NCBI GenBank assembly: GCA_016183655.1
Contig: JACPEH010000005.1
Span: 26,338-90,337 of the forward strand
Origin: Rhodocyclales bacterium
GTDB taxonomy: Bacteria; Pseudomonadota; Gammaproteobacteria; Burkholderiales; Rhodocyclaceae
Reading direction: 5' to 3'
Length of the DNA: 64,000 bases
In this document: positions 1-10,046 of the stretch, one piece after another
How positions within the stretch are numbered: position 1 is the first letter of the stretch
Layout: every line of letters begins with the position of its first letter
Made by a program: the position numbers and the translations under genes
The notes under the pieces: model-generated
Seen by the model: only the letters and a program-made list of their open reading frames with translations
Told to the model about the DNA's origin: nothing
Databases searched by the model: none

Positions 1-1574
1 TCGCCGGCGAGATCATCGACTCGATGTTCATGAGCAAGAAGGCGCTGTGCGAGTTCTACGAGAAGGAACTGGAAGACTGCCGCGAGGCCGGCATCCTCTT
101 CTCGCTGCACGTCAAGGCGACGATGATGAAGGTCTCGCACCCGATCGTCTTCGGCCACTGCGTCAAGATCTACTACAAGGACGCTTTCGAGAAGCACGCC
201 AAGCTGTTCGATGAAATCGGCGTCAACGTCAACAACGGTATGGCCAACCTGTACGACAAGTTGGCCACGCTGCCGGAGTCGAAGCGCGACGAGGTCATCC
301 GCGACCTGCACGCCTGCCAGGAGCACCGCCCGCGCCTGGCGATGGTCGATTCGGCCAAGGGCATCACCAACTTCCATTCGCCGAACGACATCATCGTCGA
401 CGCCTCGATGCCGGCGATGATCCGCGCCGGCGGCAAGATGTGGGGCGCTGACGGCAAGCAGTACGACAGCAAGTGCGTGATGCCGGAGTCGACCTTCGCC
501 CGCATCTACCAGGAGATGATCAACTTCTGCAAATGGAACGGCAACTTTGACCCGGCGACCATGGGCACCGTCCCGAACGTCGGCCTGATGGCCCAGCAGG
601 CCGAGGAATACGGCTCGCACGACAAGACCTTCGAGATCGCCGAGGACGGCGTCGCCAACATCGTCGACCTCGCCACCGGCGAAGTGCTGCTGACGCAGAA
701 CGTCGAGGCCGGCGACATCTGGCGCATGTGCCAGGTCAAGGACGCGCCGATCCGCGACTGGGTCAAGCTGGCCGTCACCCGCGCCCGCAACTCCGGCATG
801 CCGGCCGTGTTCTGGCTCGACCCCTACCGTCCGCACGAGAACGAGCTGATCAAGAAGGTTAAGCTCTACCTCAAGGATCACGACACCAGCGGCCTCGACA
901 TCCAGATCATGAGCCAGGTGCGCGCCATGCGCTTCACGCTCGAGCGCGTCATCCGCGGCCTCGACACCATCTCGGTCACCGGCAACATCCTGCGCGACTA
1001 CCTGACCGACCTGTTCCCGATCATGGAGCTGGGCACCTCGGCCAAGATGCTGTCGATCGTGCCGCTGATGAACGGCGGCGGCATGTACGAGACCGGTGCC
1101 GGCGGTTCGGCGCCGAAGCACGTGCAGCAGCTGACGCAGGAAAACCACCTGCGCTGGGATTCGCTCGGCGAGTTCCTGGCCCTGGCGGTGTCGCTGGAAG
1201 AGCTCGGCATCAAGGAAAACAACACCCGCGCCAAGCTGCTGGCGAAGACGCTTGATGCCGCCACCGGCAAGCTGCTCGACAACAACAAGTCGCCGTCGCC
1301 GAAGACCGGCCAGCTCGACAACCGCGGTTCGCAGTTCTACCTGGCCATGTACTGGGCGCAGGAACTGGCTGCCCAGGCCGACGACAAAGACCTGGCGGCG
1401 CACTTCGCCCCGCTGGCCAAGACCCTGGCCGAGAACGAGCAGAAGATCGTCGACGAGCTTTCCGCCGTCCAGGGCCAGCCGGCCGACATCGGCGGCTACT
1501 ACCTGGCCGACGCGGCCAAGCGCGAGGCGGTGATGCGCCCGAGCGCGACGCTCAACGCCGCCTTCAGCGCCTGA
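1..1574 (+). CDS. icd2: Monomeric NADP-dependent isocitrate dehydrogenase, 5'-truncated
   Basis: The gene runs off the left edge; reading frame 3 is open from the first bases, and about 523 residues of a family usually near 740 are visible. The enzyme oxidatively decarboxylates isocitrate to 2-oxoglutarate in the TCA cycle, giving NADPH. Family-typical blocks are visible, including [20 protein letters not shown] around residue 350 of the visible part and [18 protein letters not shown] near the C-terminus. The fold is unrelated to the homodimeric enzyme encoded directly downstream, so two non-homologous isocitrate dehydrogenases lie in tandem. The true start is outside the window. The internal ATG at 24 is not a start, because conserved sequence continues upstream of it. 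Confidence 0.95.
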   Translation, partial: AGEIIDSMFMSKKALCEFYEKELEDCREAGILFSLHVKATMMKVSHPIVFGHCVKIYYKDAFEKHAKLFDEIGVNVNNGMANLYDKLATLPESKRDEVIRDLHACQEHRPRLAMVDSAKGITNFHSPNDIIVDASMPAMIRAGGKMWGADGKQYDSKCVMPESTFARIYQEMINFCKWNGNFDPATMGTVPNVGLMAQQAEEYGSHDKTFEIAEDGVANIVDLATGEVLLTQNVEAGDIWRMCQVKDAPIRDWVKLAVTRARNSGMPAVFWLDPYRPHENELIKKVKLYLKDHDTSGLDIQIMSQVRAMRFTLERVIRGLDTISVTGNILRDYLTDLFPIMELGTSAKMLSIVPLMNGGGMYETGAGGSAPKHVQQLTQENHLRWDSLGEFLALAVSLEELGIKENNTRAKLLAKTLDAATGKLLDNNKSPSPKTGQLDNRGSQFYLAMYWAQELAAQADDKDLAAHFAPLAKTLAENEQKIVDELSAVQGQPADIGGYYLADAAKREAVMRPSATLNAAFSA

Positions 1575-1591
1575 TCGATCCGCCGTACCGG

Positions 1592-1626
1592 CGGCCGGCT
1601 TCCCGGCCGGCCGCCCGGTTTTCCCC
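1592..1626 (+). terminator. Putative terminator after monomeric IDH
   Basis: A GC-rich stem (CGGCCGG at 1592-1598, CCGGCCG at 1603-1609, CTTC loop) is followed by a short T-rich stretch near 1619-1622. The T-tract is weak, so termination is plausible rather than clear. Confidence 0.4.
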
Positions 1627-1856
1627 GTGCCGCGACCGCGTCGTGCGGGGCAGTTCCCGTACCACTTTCTTGCGATGCCGCTGTCGGCAGGTCGTCGCAT
1701 GGCCGCCTCGGAAGGCAGCGCGGCTGACAGCCCTCTTCGTTTTGCGCGATAATTCTCGATGCTGCCGGCCCGGGCCAAATGCCTTCGGCCGGCCTCCCCC
1801 ACGAGGGGTCCCGACGTAGATCCCCGGTCGTATCTGACAATTCATGGAGTGTGCAA

Positions 1857-3083
<1,227 letters not shown>

Positions 3084-3111
3084 GCGTGGACAGGGCGCCC
3101 TCGGGCGCCGG

Positions 3112-3145
3112 AAGACGAAGCCCCCGTCCGGGGGCTTCGTCTTTT
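3112..3145 (+). terminator. Rho-independent terminator of icd
   Basis: A perfect 14-bp stem (3112-3125 with 3130-3143) with a GTCC loop ends in TTTT. It sits 28 bases after the icd stop codon. Confidence 0.9.
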
Positions 3146-3222
3146 CCGGGACCGGAGAATCGGTCGCGGAGTATGATCTTCGTCATAGGCCGGCGTCGTC
3201 GCCGCCGGTGTCGAGGTGAGAC

Positions 3223-4491
3223 ATGCTCAAGGCTCTGCTGATTGACCCTTCGCGCTTCCAGCGCTCGGTGATGGCGTCGGTGTTCGCCCGCCGCAACGTC
3301 GCGGTGACGCTGGCGGACAGCGCCGCGGCCGGCTTGCAGATGCTTGCCGACGGCGGCTTCGACATCGTCTGTTTCTCCCACGAACTCGGCGACATGCGCG
3401 GCACCGATTTCTTCCGCGAGGCGAAACGGCGCAACCTGTTCGGCTTCTGCCCGGCGTTGATGCTCAGCGCCAGCCCCGACAAGCGCTTCTTCGACGAGGC
3501 GATCGCGCTCGGCATCACCGAGTGCTTCCCGAAAACTGATCTGCTCGGCCTCGAACAGTACGTCGAGCAATGGGAGAGCCGCGCCAACCGCCGTCTTTCC
3601 GGACGCGTCCTGCTGGTCGAGGACAGCGACACCGCGGCCAATTTCTGCAGCGAGGTGATGCACGGCCTGGGGCTGCAGGTCGTCCGCTTCAAGACCGCCG
3701 AGGAAGCCATCGCCTCGCTGGAACGCGAGGACTACAAGGTGGTCCTCACCGACTTCGTGCTCGAAGGGCTGCAGACCGGCCTCTCGGTGATCCGCGCCGT
3801 GCGCGCGCAGCCCGGGCGCAAGCGCGAGCTGCCGATCCTCGCGCTGTCGGCGATCGACAGCGTCGCCCGCCGCGTCGACATCCTGCGCGCCGGCGCCAAC
3901 GATTTCGTCACCAAGCCGGTGGTTGCCGAGGAGCTGGCGGCGCGCCTGGGCAACCTGCTCGTGCTGCGCGAGCTCTTCGACCAGCTGGAGGTGCAGCACG
4001 AACTGGTCAAGGAAATGGCCCTGCGCGACCGGCTGACCTCGCTGCACAACCGCCATCATCTGGTCGCCGAGATGCCGGCGCTGATGGCCGAAGCCGCCGC
4101 CAAGGGAACGCCGCTGACGCTGGTGGTGGTCGATATCGACCACTTCAAGAAGATCAACGACGGCTACGGGCATTCGCGCGGCGACGAGGTGCTCGTCGCC
4201 GTTGCCGACATCCTGCGCGGCGCCTGCCGCGGGCGGCAGCTGCTGGTGCGCTACGGCGGCGAGGAATTCGTCCTGGTGCTGCCGGGGACGGTGCCGATCC
4301 AGGCCGCGCTTGCCGTCGAGCGCTTGCGCGAGCGGATCGAAGCGGCGAAACCGGGCGACATCCCGGTGACTGCCAGCTTCGGCATGGCGACGCTGCATCC
4401 GGGCGAGACCTTCGACCAGTTGTTCACCCGCGCCGATGCCGCCGTCTACGAAGCCAAGCGCGGCGGCCGCAACCAGGTGGTCAGCGCCTGA
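3223..4491 (+). CDS. PleD-like response regulator: REC-REC-GGDEF diguanylate cyclase
   Basis: The 422-residue protein has two receiver domains (about 1-118 and 127-245) and a GGDEF domain (about 270-420). The second receiver keeps the acceptor Asp177 (VVLTDF) and the conserved Lys231. The first has Ser52 at the aligned acceptor position (IVCFSHEL), so it is probably a pseudo-receiver used for dimerisation. The active-site motif is GGEEF at 345-349, compatible with cyclic-di-GMP synthesis. The usual product-inhibition RxxD reads RGRQ (336-339), so feedback inhibition is probably lost. No histidine kinase is adjacent. It appears to be monocistronic. Confidence 0.9.
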   Translation: MLKALLIDPSRFQRSVMASVFARRNVAVTLADSAAAGLQMLADGGFDIVCFSHELGDMRGTDFFREAKRRNLFGFCPALMLSASPDKRFFDEAIALGITECFPKTDLLGLEQYVEQWESRANRRLSGRVLLVEDSDTAANFCSEVMHGLGLQVVRFKTAEEAIASLEREDYKVVLTDFVLEGLQTGLSVIRAVRAQPGRKRELPILALSAIDSVARRVDILRAGANDFVTKPVVAEELAARLGNLLVLRELFDQLEVQHELVKEMALRDRLTSLHNRHHLVAEMPALMAEAAAKGTPLTLVVVDIDHFKKINDGYGHSRGDEVLVAVADILRGACRGRQLLVRYGGEEFVLVLPGTVPIQAALAVERLRERIEAAKPGDIPVTASFGMATLHPGETFDQLFTRADAAVYEAKRGGRNQVVSA

Positions 4492-4594
4492 TTCCCGGCA
4501 TGCCTGACGGCATGCAAGCACAAACGGAGCTGCGGGTTTAAGATGCTCCCGCCCCGCTCGGGCGAAGATTTCCTTTCCAGGTGTTTCCAGGCTT

Positions 4595-5794
4595 ATGAAC
4601 GAACAGAAGAAACCGCTCGCCGGCCTCAAGGTGCTTGAACTCGGCACGCTGATCGCCGGCCCGTTCGCCGCGCGCATCCTCGGCGAATTCGGTGCCGAGG
4701 TGATCAAGATCGAGTCGCCCGACGGCGGCGATCCGCTGCGCAAGTGGCGCAAGCTGTACGAAGGCACCTCGCTGTGGTGGACCCTGCAGGCGCGCAACAA
4801 GAAGTCGGTGACGGTGAACCTGAAGCATCCCGACGGCGTCGCCATCGTCCGCGCGCTGGCGAGGGAAGCCGACATCGTCGTCGAGAACTTCCGTCCGGGC
4901 GTGCTGGAGAAGCTCGGTCTCGGCTGGGAGACGCTGTCGGCGGAGAATCCGGGGCTGGTCATGCTGCGCCTGTCGGGCTTCGGCCAGAGCGGGCCGATGG
5001 CACAGCAGCCGGGTTTCGGCGCGATCGGCGAATCGATGGGCGGGCTGCGCTACGTGACCGGTTTCCCCGACCGGCCGCCGGTGAAGACCGGCATCTCGAT
5101 CGGCGATTCGATCGCCGCGCTGTGGGGCGCGCTCGGCGCGATGATGGCACTGCGCCACAAGGAGGTGAACGGCGGCACCGGGCAGGTGGTCGACGTCGCG
5201 CTGTACGAGGCGGTGTTCGCAATGATGGAGTCGCTGGTGCCGGAGTTCGACGTGTTCGGCTTCGTGCGCGAGCGCACCGGCAACATCATGCCCGGCATCA
5301 CGCCGTCGAACACGCACACGACGAAGGACGGCCGGCACATCACCATCGGCGCCAACGGCGATGCGATCTTTCGCCGCCTGATGGCGGCGATGGGGCGGCC
5401 GGACCTGGCCGACGATCCGGCCTTGGCCGACAACGCCGGCCGCGACGCGCGCCGCGACGAACTCTATGCGCTGATCGATGCCTGGGTGGCGCAGCACGAC
5501 GAGGCCGCCGTGCTGCGCGTGCTGGCGGACGCCGAGGTGCCGGCCTCGCGCATCTATTCGGTCGCCGACATGTTCGCCGACCCGCAGTTCCTGGCCCGCG
5601 AGATGCTGCAGACGGTGACCTTGCCGGACGGCCGCGAATGCCGGATGCCGGGCATCGTGCCGAAGCTGTCGGCAACGCCGGGCAGTACCGAGTGGCTCGG
5701 CCCGGCGCTCGGCGAGCACACCGACGTGGTGCTGGCGGCGCTCGGTTACGACGCGGCGCGCATTGCCGCCCTGCGCGCTGCCGGCGCGATCTGA
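4595..5794 (+). CDS. Class III CoA-transferase (CaiB/BaiF family)
   Basis: This 399-residue protein is a CaiB/BaiF-type CoA-transferase, which moves CoA between an acyl-CoA and a carboxylic acid through an enzyme-aspartyl anhydride. The family N-terminus (GLKVLELGTLIAGPFAA) and the GEFGAEVIKIE block are clear. The probable catalytic Asp lies in QVVDVALYEA near residue 200. Family length (about 400) is normal. Substrate cannot be read from sequence or context; candidates in such bacteria include dicarboxylates, aromatic acids and carnitine-like acids. The neighbours are not functionally linked. Confidence 0.9.
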   Translation: MNEQKKPLAGLKVLELGTLIAGPFAARILGEFGAEVIKIESPDGGDPLRKWRKLYEGTSLWWTLQARNKKSVTVNLKHPDGVAIVRALAREADIVVENFRPGVLEKLGLGWETLSAENPGLVMLRLSGFGQSGPMAQQPGFGAIGESMGGLRYVTGFPDRPPVKTGISIGDSIAALWGALGAMMALRHKEVNGGTGQVVDVALYEAVFAMMESLVPEFDVFGFVRERTGNIMPGITPSNTHTTKDGRHITIGANGDAIFRRLMAAMGRPDLADDPALADNAGRDARRDELYALIDAWVAQHDEAAVLRVLADAEVPASRIYSVADMFADPQFLAREMLQTVTLPDGRECRMPGIVPKLSATPGSTEWLGPALGEHTDVVLAALGYDAARIAALRAAGAI

Positions 5795-5822
5795 CCGCGG
5801 GTTGTTCGCGGGCGGTACGCGG

Positions 5823-6629
5823 TCAGCGGCCGTTCGCAGCGCGTTCGTAGAGCGGCATCACCTGCGGCAGCTGGCGCTCGATTTCCTTGATGCGATTGGG
5901 ACCGGAGGGGTGCGTCGACAGCCAGGCGAACGGTTCGCCCTTGCTCGCGGCGCTCATCTTCTGCCACAGCGTGATGCCGGCGCGCGGGTCGTAGCCGGCG
6001 CGTGCGGTCAGCTCAAGGCCGACGACGTCGGCCTCGGTTTCGTCGTCACGCGAGAACTTCAGCGTCAGCAGGTTGCCGCCGAGCTGGAAGGCGTCGGTGT
6101 AGCGGCCGCCGCCGACGAACTCGCCGAGGATGATGGCGCCGAGGTTGGTCAGCTCGCTCTTCGCCACGCGCTCGCGGGCGTGTTCGCGCAGCGCATGCGC
6201 CACCTCGTGGCCGACGACGACGGCGATCTCGTCGTCGGAGAGCTTCAGTCCGTCGATCAGGCCGGTGAACACGGCGATCTTGCCGCCCGGCATGCAGAAG
6301 GCGTTGACCTGTTTCGAACCGATCAGGTTGACCTCCCAGCGCCATTTCCCGGCACGCGGATTGAAGCGCGCCGCGTGCGGCACGATGCGCCCGGCGATGC
6401 CGCGCAGCCGTTGCAGTTGCGGATGGTCGTCCGGCGCCAGCGCCTTCCTGGCTGCCGCTTCGCGCAACATTTCCCGATACTGCCGCGCCGACGAGCGTTC
6501 AAGCTGGTCGGCCGGCACCAGGTTGCGCAGCATCGACGGCTTGCCGACGTCGACGCCTTCGGCGGCGGCGGGCAGCGGCGCGGCCAAGGCCAGCAGGCCG
6601 GCGAGGAGGAGGAAGGGGCGGCGGATCAC
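5823..6629 (-). CDS. M48 family periplasmic metalloprotease
   Basis: A 268-residue zinc metallopeptidase with the HEVAH motif and a downstream family Glu in a DETEAD block. I chose the GTG at 6629 because it gives a clean signal peptide (VIRRPFLLLAGLLALAAPLP, then AAAEG); an in-frame GTG at 6674 would add 15 residues that hide it. The protein is likely exported, with a possible quality-control role like LoiP/YcaL of E. coli. It diverges from the MazG-like gene with a very short shared promoter region. A second M48 protease lies at 38284. Confidence 0.85.
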   Translation of the reverse strand: MIRRPFLLLAGLLALAAPLPAAAEGVDVGKPSMLRNLVPADQLERSSARQYREMLREAAARKALAPDDHPQLQRLRGIAGRIVPHAARFNPRAGKWRWEVNLIGSKQVNAFCMPGGKIAVFTGLIDGLKLSDDEIAVVVGHEVAHALREHARERVAKSELTNLGAIILGEFVGGGRYTDAFQLGGNLLTLKFSRDDETEADVVGLELTARAGYDPRAGITLWQKMSAASKGEPFAWLSTHPSGPNRIKEIERQLPQVMPLYERAANGR

Positions 6630-6697
6630 GGCGGTCGCTCTGGTCAGTGACGGGTCGGGGCGATACAGTAGCACACCCCTGACTGCCCTTGGACGCC

Positions 6698-7045
6698 ATG
6701 ACCCAGCTCGAAGAACTGCGCGCCGTCGTTCGCGAATTCGTCGCCGAACGCGGCTGGGACCAGCATCACAATCCGAAGAACCTGGCCATCGCCCTGTCGG
6801 TCGAGGCGGCCGAGGTGCTCGAACATTTCCAGTGGTGCTCGGAGGCGGAAAGCTTCACGCTGCCGCCGGAGCGGAAGAAGGCGGTGGCCGACGAGCTGTC
6901 CGACGTGCTGATGGGCGTCATCCGCGTTGCCGACCTGCTCGACATCGACCTTGCCGCCGCCTTTGCCGCGAAGATGGCGGAGAACCGCAGCAAATACCCG
7001 CCGGAGAAGGTGCAGGGGCGGGCGGTGAAATACACCGAGCTGTAG
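6698..7045 (+). CDS. MazG-like nucleotide pyrophosphohydrolase
   Basis: A 115-residue all-alpha NTP pyrophosphohydrolase related to the MazG/RS21-C6 group, which hydrolyses (d)NTPs to the monophosphate and pyrophosphate for pool cleansing. The metal-binding pattern is visible as EAAEVLEHF and, further on, DELSDVLMGVIRVAD. I start it at ATG 6698, preceded by TTGGA; a TTG at 6689 is an alternative three codons upstream. The nucleotide specificity (dCTP or others) cannot be read. Confidence 0.85.
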   Translation: MTQLEELRAVVREFVAERGWDQHHNPKNLAIALSVEAAEVLEHFQWCSEAESFTLPPERKKAVADELSDVLMGVIRVADLLDIDLAAAFAAKMAENRSKYPPEKVQGRAVKYTEL

Positions 7046-7066
7046 GTTGCCGCCCGCGGCGCCGGC

Positions 7067-9841
7067 TCATTCCGGCGCGGGGCTGGGCGTGGCCAGCAGG
7101 CTGGCCAGCTGCGACGGCTCCATCGGCCGGCCGAAGTAGAAGCCCTGGGCTTCGTCGCAACCGTGGGCCAGCAGGAAGTCGATCTGCCGGGCCGTTTCCA
7201 CGCCTTCGGCGACGATCGTCAGCCCCAGGCCCCGCCCCATCGTGATGATCGCGCGCGCGATCGCCGATTCCGCCTCGCTGTCGGGCAGGTCCTTGACGAA
7301 GGCGCGGTCGATCTTCAGCACGTCGATGGGGAAGTGCTTCAGGTGGGCGAGCGAGGAATAGCCGGTGCCGAAATCGTCGATCGCGATGCGCATGCCGGCG
7401 TCCTTGAGGGTGCGCAGCGTCGCCGAGGCCCGTTCGGCATCCTGCATGACCATGCTTTCGGTGATCTCGATGTCGATCAGGCCGAGGTCGGTGCCGCTGC
7501 GCGCGGCGGCGGCGCGGATGTCGTCGAGCAGATGGTGGTCGTTGAACTGGCGCGGCGAGAGGTTGACGGCAACGCGCAGCGGCGGCAGGCCCGCGTCGCG
7601 CCAGCTGGCCTGCTGGGCGCAGGCGGATTCGAGCACCCAGACGGTCATCGGCACGATCAGTCCGGTCTCCTCGGCCAGCGGGATGAAGTAGGCCGGCGGC
7701 ACCAGGCCCAGTTCGGGATGGCGCCAGCGGATCAGCGCCTCGACGCCGACGATCCGGCCGCTGGCGAGGTCGACCTTGGGCTGGTAATGGAGCAGCAGCT
7801 CGTTGCGGGCGAGCGCCTGGCGCAAGGCGGCTTCGAGCGTGAGCAATGCCGACGAGTGGACGTCCATCTGCGCCGAGTAGAACTGGTAATTGTCCTTGCC
7901 GTGCGCCTTGGCCCGGTACATCGCGATATCGGCGTGCTTCATCAACGTCAGCTCGTCGTTGCCGTCGTCCGGGAAAATACTGATGCCGATGCTGGCGGTC
8001 ACATGGACCGGATGCCCTTCGATGCGGCACTCGCCGACCAGCGTGGCGAGGATCTTGCGGGCAATCCGGTCGACCTGGGCAACGTCGTCGATATCTTCCA
8101 CGAGCACGATGAATTCGTCGCCGCCGAGACGCGCGACGAGATCGTCCTCGGTGCCGATGCGCGCAATGACGTCGCCCGCGCGCAGGCAGTGCGAGAGGCG
8201 TTGCGCCATCTCGCGCAGCAGGCTGTCGCCGGCGTCGTGGCCGAGGGTGTCGTTGATGTTCTTGAAACGGTCGAGGTCGAGAAACATCAGCGCCAGCCGC
8301 CGGTCGTGCCGTCGCGCCCGGGCCAGCGCCTTGCTCAGGGCGGCGCTGAACATGGTGCGGTTGGGCAGCCCGGTCAGCGCGTCGTGGTAGGCGAGGTAGC
8401 GGATGTGCGCCTGCAGTTCCTGGCGCTCGGTGACGTCGCGGGCGAGCGAGAGGAGGTGCCGTTGGCCGCGGATTTCGATCGGCGCGATCGACAGCTCGAC
8501 CGGAAAGACACTGCCGTCCTTGCGCCGGAAGCGGCTCTCGCGGGCGGTCGAACCGCCCTTTTCGAGGCGTTCCCGCAGCCGCTGCTGTTCCTCCGGCGAA
8601 AATCCCTCGTCGATGTCGGTGATCTGCATCTGCAGCAGTTCGTCGCGGGTGTAGCCGAGGCTCTCGCAGCCGCGCCGGTTGACGTCGATCAGGCGGCCGG
8701 ATGGGTCGTGGACGAGAAGACTGTCCGAGGCCTGTTCGACCAGCGAGCGGAAATGGGCTTCGCTTTCGCGCAGCGCCTGCTCGGCTTCCTTGCGGCGGAG
8801 GAACATGCCGATCAGGCGGCCGACGAAATGGCAGCTGCGTTCGAGCGTGACGTCGCGGGGGCGGACCCGGCGGGAATAGAACTGCAGCGCACCGTAACGT
8901 TTCTCGCCGATGCGGATCGGCAGGACGATTCCTCCGTCCGGGCGGCAATCGAGGTCGGGGCTGTCGGCGGCTTGAAGCGCGTTGCCCGTGCCGGCGCCGC
9001 TCAGCACGCGATCCTCGTCGAGTGCGCGCAGGACGAGCGGCGGCGCCGCCGCTGCTGTGTGCGGCGGGCAGTGGCCGGGGATTGCCGGACAGGCGCGGGG
9101 GGATGACAGCCAGGTGGCGCTCTGCCGCAGCGTGCCGTCGTCGTGGTCGGCAAGCCAGGCGATGCCGCACGAGGCGTCGAGAATCTCGCCGACGATGGCC
9201 ATGATCTGCGGGAATACCGCCAGCGGCGTACCGGCCTCGGCGAGCTGGCGGGTGACCGCGTATTCCATCGACTGACGGACCTCGATCGTCTTGCGCTGCG
9301 TGATGTCGGTGATGGTGCCGTGCAGGCGGCTGATGCGACCCCCCTCGTCGCGCAGCGGTTCGCCGCGGACCCGTACCCACAGCGTCCGCTCCGCCGGGGG
9401 CGGCAGCAGCCTGAATTCGATGTCGAAAGCGATGCCGCGCCGCATCGCGTCATGCACCGATTTACGCAGCAACGGGCGGTCGCGCGGATGCGTCAGCTGC
9501 AGGGTCTCGTGGTACGACGGCGGCGGTGCGTACGGCGGGCGGCCGAGCAGGCGCTGCGTTTCCGGCGAACAGCGGGTTTCCCGGCGGCGCCGGTCGAACG
9601 ACCAGTTGCCGAGGCCGGCGATGCGCTGCGCTTCCTCGACCTGGGCATAGAGCGCCTGCATTTCGCGCGAGGAAATGTCCTGCGAGCGCTCCAGCAGATA
9701 GCGTTCCTGGTCGGCCTCGGTGTAGGCGCGGCTGACGCGCTCGACGAACTGCCGCCACTGCTCCGCATTGGGCTGCGTGCCGGCCTCGCCGATGCCGAGG
9801 CGCTTCAATTGGCGGAGCAGCAGGGGATGCAGTTCGCTCAT
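7067..9841 (-). CDS. PAS-GAF-PAS-GGDEF-EAL cyclic-di-GMP signalling protein
   Basis: A 924-residue cytoplasmic sensor with no obvious membrane segment. The order is a helical N-terminus, PAS/PAC (about 75-190), GAF (about 205-360), a second PAS (about 365-485), GGDEF (RLGGDEF, intact) and EAL. In the EAL domain the EALIRW, NLSPRQF, DDFGTGYSS and EGVET blocks are present, so both cyclase and phosphodiesterase activities look intact. A short insertion before the GGDEF motif (IARIGTEDDLVARLGG) displaces the usual RxxD inhibitory site. A FIST-domain gene lies upstream on the same strand, separated by a palindromic repeat element. Confidence 0.92.
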   Translation of the reverse strand: MSELHPLLLRQLKRLGIGEAGTQPNAEQWRQFVERVSRAYTEADQERYLLERSQDISSREMQALYAQVEEAQRIAGLGNWSFDRRRRETRCSPETQRLLGRPPYAPPPSYHETLQLTHPRDRPLLRKSVHDAMRRGIAFDIEFRLLPPPAERTLWVRVRGEPLRDEGGRISRLHGTITDITQRKTIEVRQSMEYAVTRQLAEAGTPLAVFPQIMAIVGEILDASCGIAWLADHDDGTLRQSATWLSSPRACPAIPGHCPPHTAAAAPPLVLRALDEDRVLSGAGTGNALQAADSPDLDCRPDGGIVLPIRIGEKRYGALQFYSRRVRPRDVTLERSCHFVGRLIGMFLRRKEAEQALRESEAHFRSLVEQASDSLLVHDPSGRLIDVNRRGCESLGYTRDELLQMQITDIDEGFSPEEQQRLRERLEKGGSTARESRFRRKDGSVFPVELSIAPIEIRGQRHLLSLARDVTERQELQAHIRYLAYHDALTGLPNRTMFSAALSKALARARRHDRRLALMFLDLDRFKNINDTLGHDAGDSLLREMAQRLSHCLRAGDVIARIGTEDDLVARLGGDEFIVLVEDIDDVAQVDRIARKILATLVGECRIEGHPVHVTASIGISIFPDDGNDELTLMKHADIAMYRAKAHGKDNYQFYSAQMDVHSSALLTLEAALRQALARNELLLHYQPKVDLASGRIVGVEALIRWRHPELGLVPPAYFIPLAEETGLIVPMTVWVLESACAQQASWRDAGLPPLRVAVNLSPRQFNDHHLLDDIRAAAARSGTDLGLIDIEITESMVMQDAERASATLRTLKDAGMRIAIDDFGTGYSSLAHLKHFPIDVLKIDRAFVKDLPDSEAESAIARAIITMGRGLGLTIVAEGVETARQIDFLLAHGCDEAQGFYFGRPMEPSQLASLLATPSPAPE

Positions 9842-9862
9842 GGCCTTGCTGTTGCCGCGTCA

Positions 9863-10003
9863 GAGCTTGTGAAGAAATCGTAGCGAGCGGTCCGAGTGCG
9901 AGGCGGGCGGAGCGCAGCGACGAGACATATCAACCGGATAGGCGAGGAGCGAGCACCGCCCAACGAAGCAATCGGATCGCGCAGTAGATTTATTCACAAG
10001 CTC
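9863..10003. repeat. Imperfect palindromic MITE-like element
   Basis: The ends are inverted repeats. GAGCTTGTGAA at 9863-9873 is perfectly complementary to 9993-10003, and 16 of 17 bases match over 9863-9879 and 9987-10003. Weaker complementarity continues inward toward a centre near ACATATCAACC. No coding capacity is seen. A shorter copy of the end motif (GCTTGTGAAGAAA) recurs at 11289-11301 on the other side of the FIST gene. This suggests a dispersed family, perhaps a MITE or REP-like unit. Confidence 0.6.
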
Positions 10004-10046
10004 TCGGGTGTCGGGGCCGTCCGACGGCGTTTTGTTCGCCATTCGC

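Noticed and set aside
8022..8130. Apparent internal duplication before GGDEF (DVIARIGTEDDLVARLGGDEF-like)
   Set aside because: Similar insertions occur in other GGDEF-EAL proteins, so I treat it as a subfamily feature, noted only in the gene entry.
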